Below, piece by piece: positions 1-11,872 of a stretch of DNA of 60,000 nt. This DNA is from Cryptomeria japonica (taxonomy: Eukaryota > Streptophyta > Pinopsida > Cupressales > Cupressaceae), in contig NC_081406.1 of assembly GCF_030272615.1 (NCBI RefSeq), positions 242,787,218 to 242,847,217 on the forward strand, read 5' to 3'. The stretch's first letter is position 1. Each line of letters begins with the position of its first letter. The notes below the pieces were generated by a model. That model worked only from the letters and a program-made list of their open reading frames with translations, ran no database searches and was not told the origin of the DNA. The position numbers and the translations under genes were made by a program.

Positions 1-1138
1 GTTAGATCTGAAAATTGGATGCCTTGATTACATTTCCATGTTTGATCTTTTGCAAATTTTAGAGGTTAATTGCATAAAAACCCTACATTTTCTTTTTAGT
101 AATTAACCTTGTGAAATGTCTAATTGTTAATGCTTGTTTCAGATCTACTCTTCTATTGCAAATTATCAATTCATATTTGTGCTTTAATTCTGAAAATTAA
201 GTGGTTAAGTGTCAAAACCCTAATTTTTAAAACCCTCTTGATTCAACCTTTGACTGATAATTTCGTTGATCAAAACATCTCCAAATCAGTTGTAACTTTG
301 GATTCCGTAACAAAATCATAATATCTTTCATCCCTGAAAATTTGGAAAAAAGTTGCGAGGACCGTGTGCACTCCGAGCGCCATCGTCCCCGACATTTTTT
401 CCGAAATTTTGGGAGTTAGATCTTACTGTATTTTTCTGATAAAATCCCGAATTTTGGCTAATTTTATCAATTACAACACTTTCAAAATTAAAGTCAAAGT
501 TGGTCTAGGGATTGCTTGGATTAAGGCTTCTAATCATTCAAAAATTGTTGAAATTGAAATTTTGTGTCAAAATTATGTTCTTACTATCCTAAATCTGAAA
601 AGTGTGTTGGCGTTCATTCGAAATTTCAGTGCTTTATTCAAATTCTTGCAATTTGTGACTTTTGAAATTAAGTACTTAATTACACCAACTTTGATTTCCG
701 CTTTCAAAATTGAATTTTGTGTGAAATTGAGTCAACTTTTAAAATTCGAAACTTGCATTGCTTTTGGTATTCCCTCTAAAATCATAAAATTCAAAATTTC
801 AGTTTCCCTCTCTTTTTCAAAATTCAAATTTTGCATTTTTCGACAATCTGGGTAGGGTTCAATTTTGAGATTGCAACTTTAATTTGGCCTATTTACAGAT
901 TGTAAAATCACTCAATTTTTTCAGATTAGCTTTAAAATCATCATACCTTTCATCCCTGCAAATTTCGAAAAAAGTTGCGAGGACCGTGTGCACTCCGAGC
1001 GCCACGGTCCCTGACATTTTTTTCGAAATTTCGGGAGATTGTCGTGATTGCATTTAACAGCTTAAATCTAGGAGATTGGCTGATTTTACTGAAATTTGCT
1101 ACCTCTAAAATTCAAAATCTTCTCTCCTTCTCTAGTGC
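1..1138 (+). other. Long untranslated leader of the gag-only retrotransposon
   Basis: AT-rich leader with many short AAAATT/AATTTT runs. Two approximately 100-bp direct repeats (about 325-425 and 940-1040) begin near TTTCATCCCTG and contain GAGGACCGTGTGCACTCCGA. An open frame at 364-855 has a biased FKIK-type composition and no recognisable domain, so I do not call it a gene. Such leaders usually carry dimerisation and packaging signals; that role here is inference. Confidence 0.5.
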
Positions 1139-4100
1139 ATGAGTTTTACAACAATAAGCCCTACTTACACTATTCCCGTTAGACGAAGCATTAGAATTAA
1201 GTCTTTCCAAGGTTTAATTACCGAGGAGATGGAACCTAATTTGAATGGCCTTTTTAACGAGGACATGGGTAATTCCTCTAATCCTCCTAATGATGAAGAA
1301 GCTCTCCATGAGGTTTCTATAGAACAACTTTCAAAATTGGATAACCAATTTGACGATTTTCGACAATGGATGTCTCAAGAATACCCCGATAGTCAAGCTC
1401 TTTCATTAATTGAGGGTCTAAAACGTATGGTTCAAAGTGATAAGAATGGAATTGATATTTTGTGTGGTATTGCACACATTGTGGATTCGAATGTGATGCC
1501 TATGAAGAGTTGTGCTGAAAATTTGGGTTATACACAACCTCCCACTCAAGTCAATCATTCTATTCCGTTGACAACTTCTATTGCTAGCATACCTACCTTT
1601 ACATCAAACATAATGACTACTTCTATACAAGACATTCCGCCTATGATTACCAGTCATGGGGGCAATCCTTCCTCTTCAATCAACCCTCTTCCTTCATTTA
1701 ATCCAACTTCTTCATTCATTCCTTCAATGAGTGTTCCTATTACATCTCCACAAATGAACATGACGCAAGGGGGCAATTCATTCAACCATTCCATTCCTCC
1801 TTGTAGTGTTCCTCCTTTCCAAACATCTCCTATGACTAACTATCATAGTGTCCCACCACCCTACTCTCAATCAATACCTTCTTTCAATAACATAATACCT
1901 CCATCTCAATCTAACACGTCTAATATGAATTCTTCGACTGAAGCGACCATTAACAATCTTGCACAAACTGTCTCTTCTTTACAACAACAAATTGCCTCTA
2001 TGAATCAATCTAAGTTTAGTGTGCCTACATTTGATGTTGCGAGCCCACTCTCTCTTGACATTGTTCGAGCTATCCCTCCTAAGCATGTTGAGATCCCGCA
2101 TTTGGAGCTTTATAATGGTAAAGGTGATCCTCTAACACATGTTAAGACTTTTCAAACAATATGTACCGATTTTGCTTATGACCAAAGGTTGCTTGCAAAA
2201 CTGTTTACTAGAACATTAAGAGATAAAGCCCTACAATGGTATTGCTCGTTGCCTTCTTATTCTATTACTTCTTTCGAACAACTTGCAAATGCTTTCATTC
2301 AACAATTTCAAAACAATATAAGTCCTAAAGTTACTTTGATTGATTTAATGCATTGTAAACAAGGTGTTAAAGAAAAAGTGACTGATTTCATTGGTAGATA
2401 TAAGCATTTGTATGCTCAAATTTCTTTTCCAGTGCCTGACAATGATATTCAAAGAATCTTTATTTCTAATTTACAAAAAGATATTCGAGATAAACTTCTG
2501 TTTTTTGAGTTTACTTCTTTCCAACAGTTGTGTGCAACTCTTCACAATTATCAACTGACTGTGAGTCAAATGGAACAATCACATCCTATGGCTCCGAGTG
2601 ATAAGGGTGATAGTAGTCAACAACCATTTGGGAAGTTTAAACCGAACAGAGAGTCCATTAAATTCAATGAAAACATCATCAACAACAATGTGAATGCAAC
2701 ATCAGGTGTGCCTCCTATTTCTAAGTTTTTCAAGAAAGAAAGAAAGTTTACTCCTTTGAATGAATCATTGCATAGTATTATGAATAAGTTATTGGAACAA
2801 AATGTGCTTACTCTTCCTCCTATAAGGCAAATAGATCCTGCAAAGATTAATTCACCCTATTTTGATAACAAATCTTTTTGTCAATTTCATCGTCAACCTG
2901 GGCATGATACTGAAAAATGTTTTACTTTAAAGGGTAAAATTCAAGATTTGATTGATAATAATACTATCTCTGTTTCTGGAGTGAATGATAAAGGCAACAC
3001 ATCTGTAGCTCCTCCTAACCAAAATCTTCAGATTTTTACCGATCCATTACCTTCTCATACCTCTAATGTGATTGAGACTAATGATTCCTCTTTCTCATCT
3101 GATGGTCTTGTGTCTATGACTCCGAATGTGATTAACTTTGTAGAGCAGCAAGAAAACCCTAAAGAACTTTCCATCACATTTGATTCTAGTGAAACTATCA
3201 GGGCACCTGATGGTCCTTTATACATAGTTGCAAAAGTCAAGAATACACCTTGCCGTGGAGTGCTTATTGATCCTTCGTGCATGGTTAATGTTATTACTGA
3301 GGAATTTCTTTCTACTTTGCAATTGAATCAAGTGATCTATGACAAAACAGATGTGATTGTGAAATTATTTGATGCATTTTCTTCTCCTGCAATTGGTTCT
3401 ATTACATTACCTATTGAGGTCCATAACAAATCCCTTGATGTGAACTTTGCTATTATTCCTTCGTCTGAACAATTTCGTGTGAAGCTAGGCTATCCTTGGC
3501 TATCTTCCATGAAAGCTATTGCTTCTCCTATTCATAAATGTTTGAAATTTCCCCATAATGGTGAAGTTGTTACTGTCAATCATAGTCTCTTTAAACCAGC
3601 TGAAAGAACTTCTAGCGTTCCTATTGATTATTTTTGGCCTAAACAATTCCAATCTCTTCCTCCACGAAGTGATCATCTTTTCAAATCTTATCAAAAGTGG
3701 AAAACAGATATGATCCTATCTCTAAGTGAACCTAGAACACCCAAACTTGATATTCCTATCGTTCTTGAGAAGGAAGTTCTTCCTTTGAAAGATAAAACTA
3801 ATGTCTTTCCTCAAGAAGATTCCCAACCCATCCCTATGGATGTGACTATGTCTATAACTAATAAACTTTCTACAAGTAGACCTATACCTCCTCGTCATGA
3901 TGGACTTGGTCTCCTTCCTAAACCAAATATTCCTCCTTTATATGGAGCAGTTCCTCCTCCTTCCTTTTATAGAGAGAAGAGACCTTCCTCTTCTCCTATT
4001 ATCCAGCCTAAGAGACCACAACCTAAACACCCAAGTGACAAGGATGAGAACATTCCTCCTCCTCAATCTTCTCCACTTCCTACTAAGACTAGACAAAATC

Positions 4101-4570
4101 GTTCTGCATGTGAACGCCGACGAAAGCGTCGTCTTAGAGCTCAAGCAGCTGCTTCTCAAACTTTGCAATCCCCAAAAACACCTTCAACAAGCATTATTCC
4201 ATTTTCTCCAAAATCTCCTAAACATAAGATGCATGATGGTCTTGATCCTGTGCGAGTTAAAGATCCTATTTTTATAAATCTTGATGATGATATAGATGAA
4301 AACGTTATTCATGATGAAAATGTTACTTCTCTTGCTTCTGATAGTGAATATGAACTTGTTGATATTGATAACCATCTATCTAACGAATTTTCTAAAGCAC
4401 TTATTCTAGCTCCTAGACAAGAACAACGTGGCTTGGAACATGAACATAGCCCTTGTTTGTATCTTGTGATAGCTCCATCTGCTGTGTTGGATGTTCCTCC
4501 TCTAGCGTGTTCCTTGCCTTCCCGAAACATTGATCAGCAAGATCGGGGGGTAGATGACGTGCTAGACTAG
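1139..4570 (+). CDS. Retrotransposon Gag / retropepsin-like polyprotein, 1143 aa, intact
   Basis: A single open frame of 1143 codons. An N-terminal Ser/Pro/Asn-rich region (about residues 120-290) precedes a Retrotrans_gag domain (about 317-480), recognisable from LELYNGKGDPLTHVKTF, ALQWYCSLP and FIGRYKHLYAQI. A CxxHxxxGHDTEKCFTLK zinc-binding-like motif sits near 577-597. A retropepsin-like fold follows (about 690-807), with LIDPSCMVNVI at the active-site position. Active retropepsins have Asp-Ser/Thr-Gly there, so DPS may mean reduced or lost proteolysis. The C-terminal third is Pro/Lys-rich with a basic cluster (ERRRKRRLRAQ, near 990-1000) that could act in nuclear import or RNA binding. 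No RT or integrase follows. An intact frame this long in an otherwise decayed window suggests recent activity or selection through trans-mobilisation. Confidence 0.85.
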   Translation: MSFTTISPTYTIPVRRSIRIKSFQGLITEEMEPNLNGLFNEDMGNSSNPPNDEEALHEVSIEQLSKLDNQFDDFRQWMSQEYPDSQALSLIEGLKRMVQSDKNGIDILCGIAHIVDSNVMPMKSCAENLGYTQPPTQVNHSIPLTTSIASIPTFTSNIMTTSIQDIPPMITSHGGNPSSSINPLPSFNPTSSFIPSMSVPITSPQMNMTQGGNSFNHSIPPCSVPPFQTSPMTNYHSVPPPYSQSIPSFNNIIPPSQSNTSNMNSSTEATINNLAQTVSSLQQQIASMNQSKFSVPTFDVASPLSLDIVRAIPPKHVEIPHLELYNGKGDPLTHVKTFQTICTDFAYDQRLLAKLFTRTLRDKALQWYCSLPSYSITSFEQLANAFIQQFQNNISPKVTLIDLMHCKQGVKEKVTDFIGRYKHLYAQISFPVPDNDIQRIFISNLQKDIRDKLLFFEFTSFQQLCATLHNYQLTVSQMEQSHPMAPSDKGDSSQQPFGKFKPNRESIKFNENIINNNVNATSGVPPISKFFKKERKFTPLNESLHSIMNKLLEQNVLTLPPIRQIDPAKINSPYFDNKSFCQFHRQPGHDTEKCFTLKGKIQDLIDNNTISVSGVNDKGNTSVAPPNQNLQIFTDPLPSHTSNVIETNDSSFSSDGLVSMTPNVINFVEQQENPKELSITFDSSETIRAPDGPLYIVAKVKNTPCRGVLIDPSCMVNVITEEFLSTLQLNQVIYDKTDVIVKLFDAFSSPAIGSITLPIEVHNKSLDVNFAIIPSSEQFRVKLGYPWLSSMKAIASPIHKCLKFPHNGEVVTVNHSLFKPAERTSSVPIDYFWPKQFQSLPPRSDHLFKSYQKWKTDMILSLSEPRTPKLDIPIVLEKEVLPLKDKTNVFPQEDSQPIPMDVTMSITNKLSTSRPIPPRHDGLGLLPKPNIPPLYGAVPPPSFYREKRPSSSPIIQPKRPQPKHPSDKDENIPPPQSSPLPTKTRQNRSACERRRKRRLRAQAAASQTLQSPKTPSTSIIPFSPKSPKHKMHDGLDPVRVKDPIFINLDDDIDENVIHDENVTSLASDSEYELVDIDNHLSNEFSKALILAPRQEQRGLEHEHSPCLYLVIAPSAVLDVPPLACSLPSRNIDQQDRGVDDVLD

Positions 4571-5313
4571 TTTCATTAGCATAGAAGACTCTCTCCTCCT
4601 CTCTTGTGTTACTTCTTCCATGTGTTATTCTCATTCTTCTATTTGTTGTCCTTAGTGTTGTCTACTTGAGGACGATGTAAAGCATTGAGATCTCTTTTGG
4701 TCTCTCTCATGTTGACTCAAAAGACACATGTGTTCCCTTCTTCTAGGTGACCTTCCTTGATTGGGGAATGAAGAACAATTATGCATACATACATATGATA
4801 TACATGAATTATCATACAACATACTGACCCCGAGGAAAGCGAAGTCACCTCGTGCTTTGTGTTTTGTGTCTATTATCCTTGGGTTTATCTCACACTTGGG
4901 GGCTAAATCTTTGTGATAACGTGCTCCTTTCCTTCTCATTTCTTATGTGTATCACTACCTTAAAGCAATCACCCCCGTTGAGGCGTGTGCAATCGCTTTA
5001 ATGTAGGGGGGCATACACCCCGTTTATCCCTTTAGGATACTTGAAAATTTCTTGGCGAACTTAGCTTTGCCTTGAAAATTTTTGGTATTTCTCTTGCATG
5101 ACTCATAGTGAGGGAACCTTACTACTGACAGTCATGGTTCTCCCTCGTGATCTTCCCTTTTACTTTGTCAATCGAAGTCGTAAGATCCTTAGTCCACTGG
5201 GGGCTTGGTGTGTCTTGCCTCCTTGACGTGGTGAAAGTCTTTCAATGTTGTTTCCTTGTACTTTACCGGAAGTATGAGCGTATGCTTATACTCCCGCTAA
5301 AGTGGGGGCTAAA
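4571..5313 (+). other. Non-coding tail and polypurine tract of the gag-only element
   Basis: No domain-bearing frame is visible here. The stretch ends in AAGTGGGGGCTAAA (5300-5313), a typical polypurine tract immediately before the LTR start TGTAGCG at 5314. Short frames on both strands have no recognisable content. Confidence 0.6.
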
Positions 5314-6570
5314 TGTAGCGTCCTAAAATTGTGACACTTGCAATTTTGACTGCATTTGGGTCTTCACGATGGCGATGCAACACTGAACCTGAATGGAGAC
5401 CCCGAAACTTGCTCATGACATCAAAAACTGCATTTTCTTGCACCCTGGCCTGATCCTCCTTGCACCCTGCTGTCCTGGGAGGTGGGACCAGAGCGCCCAG
5501 CGCCCTGGTGCCCCAGGACCATGGCACCCAGTGCCCTGGTCCCTGGCCCTATTTTGGGCCCGGTCTCTTTTGGGGCTCCGGGTCTTTATGTTTGCAATTT
5601 GGAAAATAATCTTTCCTGGTCGGCCTAAGGTCGGGAAAATCAGTCTATCAACCCTAATTGGCAAGTATATAAACTACATTTCCTCTCCCATTTTAGAAAG
5701 ATGAAAAGAGGAAGGACATATGTGTACAAAAGACGCGGAAGCGATATTCAAACATTCAAGCATTCAAGCATTCCTTCAAGCAATTGATCATTCTAAGTCT
5801 CCATTCAAGGCTAAGTGCTGCATTCAAGACAAGGATTCAACCATTGAAGAGGAGATCACATACCACATACAACATACAACATACAACATACAACATACAA
5901 CAACATCTACACCTTCGCATGTAAGAATACAAACATTCTTACAACAAGGTACTAGTACTTGTTTTACATTACAAACATTTACATTTACAGCATTTCTCAT
6001 TTCTTGGTTAATTCCAAAACCGGGGTTTGACCTAAGGGCAAACCCCTAATCCCTAACCCCCCAATCGTCTTCGCTTTTTTGTGTGTAGGTTGCAGGTACG
6101 CGGCTGAAACTGAAGATCTGGAATCCTTGTGTAGAGACGAACAGATCCCCCTTCATTTCACGGATTTTTCGGAGGACCGTGTGCACGCCGGGCGCCATCG
6201 TCCCGTCAACTTTTGCTCAAATTTGCAGGACAGCACCGTCTCGACATTTTACTACTAATTCCAGGTCCGCAGCTTCATCCTATATCCCTATCTCAGTTTA
6301 TAAGTGAATCTTTCTCACTTTTCATGCATTCCTAGCTTAATCATTCTATCCACATTCTTTACAAAAGAGGGTAGCCTTGCTGTCTTAACCCTTGAAACTC
6401 ATTTAGAATCCGATCTTGCATTGTGTGGGATTGGATCTTGTGGGTTTCAACCCCTCTTTTGAATGTAAAGTCTCCCTTAAGTGAAAACCGACAATCCTAA
6501 GTGACCCCCCTTTCCCCTTTGGAGTGGTGGAGGGAACAATTAGGGTTCGCTCGCGATTTTCCGCTTTACA
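5314..6570 (+). repeat. 3' LTR of the gag-only retrotransposon
   Basis: Starts TGTAGCGTCC directly after the polypurine tract and most plausibly ends CCGCTTTACA at 6570, giving about 1257 bp with TG..CA ends. It contains a TATA-like box, a GC-rich lens at about 5450-5590 with self-complementary GGACC/GGTCC segments, a CATACAA microsatellite at about 5866-5905, and at about 6170-6210 one copy of the GAGGACCGTGTGCAC motif found twice in the leader. The right end is inferred from the CA rule because no second LTR is present for comparison. Confidence 0.7.
5666..5673 (+). promoter_or_regulatory. Putative TATA box of the LTR promoter
   Basis: TATATAAA lies about 350 bp inside the LTR, in the position expected at the U3/R boundary, followed by a pyrimidine-rich stretch suitable for initiation. 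It is called from the motif and its position only. Confidence 0.5.
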
Positions 6571-7739
6571 CATACAAGGTCTATGATGGCTAGAAACACC
6601 ACTTAATTTCCCTTTAATTTTGCATGAAAAAACAAACAACTAAAGACTCATGTTTTGACTAGGATCATCATCTTCGCATTGTCAAAAATCCTTTGGGATA
6701 GATGAAGTGCAATCCTGATACGTGGATCTTCATATTTAATTCGCTACGTACCACTCATTATTTTGACCAATGACATGACTTGAAAGATTATTCCTTTTAA
6801 GAGCCTCACAGTCTTGTGCAGTAAGGACATGTGGAACTCTAAACCAATGGCACAAGAGATTTTGAAATGCATATTGTGATGACATGTGGACTCCAACCAA
6901 TGGAGAAAAAGGGAGAATTATTAACAATGCAAATTTGGAAGATTTGTGCAAGATTGATGTGTGTTCCTTTTATTTTTGCTTAATTACTTGTGGAAAACAA
7001 AGACATCTCTAAAGGAAACCATGACATCATAGATTGCCAATAAAATTTATTTATTTTGTCAAAGGCATTTGACTTAATGATAAAGTTCATATTATAGGAA
7101 CATAAATTATGTTGAGTTCAAATCTTCTTCAATATAAAAAAAGGTATTTTTTTTTTTAATTGATGGATTCAAAGACAATAAAAAATGCATCGCTTTTTTC
7201 AATAGTTCTAGCAACTCTTAGAAGATTTGTTCTGGGACAATTCAACCACAATGAAAAAGAAACTGAAAATGTGAAACCATATCCAAGATGACATCAAATA
7301 TTTTGGAGAGCAAGCAATAGAGATGCCCACTTGTCCTTGGATGGCTGCTCCTTTTTCAAAGTCTTGAAGACATTTTCTAAATCAATAATTTATTTGAAAG
7401 AAAAACTATGCGAGCTTTGAACCATAGACTTCATTTGGAACTCTAGTTGACCAAGTAATTGCAAAACTATTTCCACCACTACAATGCTTGGCGCTTGGTT
7501 TCATCCTAGAAGAAAGTCTGTTAATTTTGTTTTCCTTCCAATAAAGTAATTTTCTACTCCCCTTTTAAATCTTCCCCCTTTCTCAGCACTTGTCTTGATG
7601 ATGCAATGATCATTGGCTGTTGGTCAAGGATTGGCTCCAGCACAACATATATAACTATTCCATATGGTTTGCCACAAGGTTTCCCTTTCATTAGAGGCAT
7701 CATTCAATCTCTAGTAGATTTTCATCAACACATTGAAAC
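6571..7739. other. Unassigned AT-rich DNA
   Basis: No coding domain, LTR, terminal inverted repeat or RNA gene recognised on either strand. Short open frames have no family features. Confidence 0.4.
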
Positions 7740-8042
7740 AACAAAGAAATCTCGAGAGGTCCGTTTTGGGAAACAAAGAAACAAATAAGGAAGAGCTCTA
7801 GTAGTGTTTCATAGGAGTTCGGGGAAAAATATCTACATTTTGAATTTTGTTTGAAGGCATCAATATAAATAATAAAAGACATCAATAGAAACAATAGAAA
7901 TAACAAAGAAATCCCTAGAGGCCTGTTTGGAGAAACAAAGAAACAAAGAAGGGAGAGCCCTTGTAGTGTCTCATAGGACTTTAGAGAAAAAAATTTACAT
8001 TTTGAATTTTGTTTGAAGGCATCAATAGAAACAATAAATAAA
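7740..8042. repeat. Tandem duplication, about 162-bp unit
   Basis: Two imperfect head-to-tail copies start at AACAAAGAAAT at 7740 and 7902. Each contains GAGGYCYGTTT, AAACAAAGAAACAAA, GTAGTGTYTCATAGGA and ends in TGTTTGAAGGCATCAAT. An apparent minus-strand frame across the array (7700-8059) repeats the same peptide because of the duplication and is not called as a gene. Confidence 0.75.
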
Positions 8043-10073
8043 TCCATTGTTATACCCAATTGAGTCTATGATGCCACAGTTTCCTTTATAAATGTCTTTA
8101 TTTTTTCAAGTGATTAAGTGAAAAGAAAAGCAACACGTATCACTATCATGCACATCTTCAATAGTTGAACTTTTGAAAATTTTCCCTTATACATTATTGG
8201 TTGAAGAGTCCACATGTCATTGCGATGTGTGTTTCAAAAGTGGTCAATCTTTTTAAAGGTTTTGTCTGTCAAAAGTTTTTTTAACAGCTACTTTTTTAAC
8301 TTGTCTGTCACAATTAGAATAATCTTTCTAAATGTTTTATATTAAACTTACAAAATCATTTAACTATCTGATATAAGAACACAAGTTTTAGATTAAAATC
8401 TTTTTTCATAAAATATATAAAAAATGAAAGATATCACTATGTCAAAATGACTTGAAATACGATCCCAACAAAAGACCTTATACTCAACAAAAACTCAATT
8501 CTTAATAAATGCATCTCAAACTTTTTAAATAAAATATAATTATGCACCTTTAAAAAAACACTTTGCACAATGAATCCAATATTTCCAGCTAATTATGTAT
8601 CATTTGAAATATAGTAAGTGGTTAAATCTGGTTTAATGACTTTAATTAACCAATACATATCCTGAGTGGCACAATATTGTATTTGGCCAGATTTGAAAGT
8701 ACTTAAACACCTGAAATTTATGCCCTTCTACACACAGACAATATTGTTGATTGCCATGGGTGACAGACTTATTTCCATGGCAACATTCTCATAATGGTAA
8801 GGCAAGTACAGTATACAAGGCAAATTTTGGATGAATTGAAAAGTATGCTTGCATATTTCAATCATCCGTTAAGTAATACCCCAATTCTACAATTGTTTTT
8901 TCATAAATGTTTGAGATTTAACAATCTGTAATGATAAATATCGCATGTTGCTGTGAATGGGCAGTCCAACATGTTTGAGATTTAACAACTGCCTTTCATC
9001 CACCTCTCATTTCTTGGAAATATGGTTTCATGTTCACGAGACAATCATACAGTTGATATTACCCTTTGGCAATCACTAGATTATCTTACCTGCTTTGATA
9101 CAATGCAAGCACACAATTGCATATTATTCTATCAAATATACAAGAATATAAATATATATTATTCAAGAATCTTTATACAAAGTTTTCAATGCTTGTATCT
9201 CCCACACCTTGATTAAGGTTATTCAGAATGCTAGGAGGGGGCTTGGGTTTTGTAGGTGACCTTCCTAGTTTGTTGTGGTTATTTTTTTTGGTTTGGTTTT
9301 CAATTTTGTTGTGAGGCATTTTGGTTGGAGTTTTCAGTTATTTAGCTTTATGATGGGTGATCTTTTTTATTTTTAATTTTTTATTGTATAAGGTTTAAGG
9401 CCCCTTTCAAAATTTATTTTATCTATTTAATTAAAAAACTGTAAGACTTCTTTGATTAGCATATCACATGAACAATATATGCCAAGATGAAGATCATGCA
9501 TTTTGTACTACATGACCAACCCCTTGTCATAACTTGTATCTTAATTTTCTTAGAATGATGCAATATAGGGGAGTTACAATGTTTTTTTATTAGTTCTTGA
9601 TTCATCTTATAACAAATTCTACTAGGGTTATGGGTCAGTGTCCTAGTTAACGCTGCTTTACTAATCAAAAACAAATTCTACTAGGCTCCCACACAATTTC
9701 TACATGCCTTCTGTACAGTTCATATTATCTAATGATTAATAGTTCTTACAAGTGCCTCTAGGTCCTTACATATAATTTCTATAGATTTTACATGTGCCAT
9801 TAGGTCTTATTTAATGCCTTATAGGTGTTGGTGTGTTCTTAGGCATTTACATTCAACGCCTTTTACAAATTGAAGAGTAATATAGAGGATGGATACAACA
9901 ATACATGGTTTGCATATGTCACAAGTGCCTAGCCCATCAATCCAAGTCTTATCCAATGCCTCCCCAGATTTTTACAAAACCTCACCTTTTAAGTCTAGGC
10001 CTTACATATGTATAGTTGATCACTAGGAGGTGTTATTGTCTTGTAGACTCCCCCTTAATGGAAACTCTTTGAC
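8043..10073. other. Unassigned AT-rich DNA
   Basis: No recognisable gene or complete transposon. It includes short local repeats such as ACAAATTCTACTAGG at about 9611 and 9671. Nothing else is supportable. Confidence 0.4.
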
Positions 10074-10545
10074 AATTCTTTTTTGAGCTTTTGGATTAGA
10101 TTGTGTGCCAAATTTTTTTATCATCAACGTTTTGAATCACACTCTGTGATTCATCATCAAGATGAGAAAGAGTTCAAAGGAGATGAAAAAATGACCAGTT
10201 GCAGATCTTGATAGAATATAACGAGATGAGAGAGGGAAGGGATAGAGAACACACGAACCAAGGAAATAATAGAAATGGTAACAATAAAACTACCAACCTA
10301 ACTCCTAAAAAGAAGAAACAAAAGAATATAAATAAATGAATTAAAGAACTAAAAAGATAGCCCATGTGTGGTCTATCCCTTCCCTCTCTCATCTCTTTAT
10401 ATTATGTCAAGATCTGCAACTGGTCCTTTTTTCATCTCCTTTGAACTCTTTCTCATCTTGATGATGAATCAAGGAGTGTGATTCAAAACATTGATGATCA
10501 TTTTTTTTGGCACACAATCTAATCTAGAAGCTCAAAAAAGAATAA
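10074..10545. repeat. Long inverted repeat (foldback/MITE-like), arms about 180 bp
   Basis: The left arm (about 10074-10254) reads AATTCTTTTTTGAGCTT... and the right arm (about 10366-10545) is its reverse complement with few differences. Both carry TTAGATTGTGTGCCAAA, CATCATCAAGATGAGAAAG and CAGTTGCAGATCTTGA. The unpaired loop is about 110 bp. A transcript would form a long near-perfect hairpin. No clear target duplication was found, so the exact transposon class is unknown. Confidence 0.8.
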
Positions 10546-11449
10546 TGATATGGATTGTGGAAATTTGATAGCATTAACTCTTTGAAATCCAACATTATTC
10601 CAAATCACAAAATTTGGCAGTGTAGAGGCTCTATAAACATATCTACCACTTGTTCATTATTCCAAAAAATTGGATATTGATTTCATCATTGAGATTTTTT
10701 TCTCAAATAAAGTGCACATAGATTTCAATGTGCATTTCTCTTTGATGCAAATCAAATTCTTAGCAAGGTAAATCAACATTGGCTATCACAAGATAAAGAA
10801 GCGAGAGAGCCAAAAGTGAAAGGGAAAATGGATTAATAGGAGTTCTCATTATGAATCTCCATTTTGTGAAGACTATGGGATAAAAGAGTGAGATGGAGAG
10901 ATAAGCATTTGTCCCGTGTTTGTTAAATAAATGTGATTGGTGGAGGATGAGGGTGATAAATTAAATGAGTTTATGAAATGGTGGAGATTAAATGAGAATG
11001 GATTAAATGAATTTATGAAAAAGAGTAGAAAAGTTTAATAAACTAGATAAATAAATATGTAAATTTATTAAAATAATAGAAGAAAAGGTTAATGAATTAA
11101 TTAAAGAAATGATAATATCTTTAATTAATAGAGGAATTAGGATAATTATGAAGACATTTTTGTGTCTACAATTCCCATTGTTACTTATTTGAAGCTCATC
11201 CAATAATCTCTTAACCACATTGATTCCTTAATCACTTTCATTGTACTTTTGTATGTAGTCTCCATGAGTGAAAGAGCCATGATAGTTTGTGTTTTACTAC
11301 TCCATGTGATAGCACCTACAACATATTTAACCTAGCTTGATGTAGATTTCCTATCAATAAAATCACTATCATACTTATAATTGCAATACCCAAAAAGGGT
11401 CACATGACACCGCAACCTCCTCTAGAGACCCTTTTGCTGGGTAGGATAC
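10546..11449. other. Unassigned AT-rich DNA upstream of the LINE
   Basis: A/T- and ATTAAATGA-rich sequence without a recognisable gene. The 5' end of the LINE that follows is not sharply defined. Confidence 0.35.
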
Positions 11450-11872
11450 GACAAGTGAAATTATGACTCCACATAACCTCAATCCTTAGGAGAAGGAGGG
11501 TTTGTTGTTGGAAAAGAGAGCCAATAAAGATCCCCCTTTTTTTGCTCTCACTGAATCTGTCTCCCCTGTTAATTCTAATGCCAAATATGATGGACAACTA
11601 TCAAATTTGAATATCCATGCCAAGTATAGTAAAGAAGAAAAGAAAAATAATGCTCAAAAAATAGTCATGGAAAAATTCAGAATAGTATGGTTATTAATAA
11701 GAATGTAGGCATTGTACTGAACAAAAAAAAAAGATGTAGGCATTGTGTCTTGTTGTAATCAGGTATTTGAGGATTATATTAACAAGAAAGCCTCCCATCC
11801 CACTAAATCCCAATGTATTGAGGAACCTATTCAGAACTCTAAAATATAATTTGTTGTTAAAATATTGTTAAT

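Larger units (their letters stand above)
1..6570 (+). mobile_element. Non-autonomous gag-only LTR retrotransposon (TR-GAG-like), 5' end outside window
   Basis: The segment runs from a leader (1-1138) through one long gag/protease-like ORF (1139-4570) and a non-coding tail to a polypurine tract at 5300-5313 and a 3' LTR at 5314-6570. No reverse transcriptase, RNase H or integrase motif occurs between the ORF and the LTR, so the element must rely on enzymes from a partner, presumably a Gypsy element given the gag type. The 5' LTR and primer-binding site lie upstream of base 1, so age and TSD cannot be read. The leader carries two copies of a GC-rich motif that also appears in the LTR. Confidence 0.8.

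Noticed and set aside
364-855. 163-codon frame in the leader of the gag-only element
   Set aside because: Low-complexity FKIK-type composition, no domain, and it lies in a leader with direct repeats.
5393-5704. Frames on both strands in the GC-rich part of the 3' LTR
   Set aside because: Explained by local GC richness and palindromes; they overlap the LTR promoter and have no homology features.
10174-10392. 72-codon minus-strand frame
   Set aside because: It spans the arms and loop of the inverted repeat at 10074-10545.
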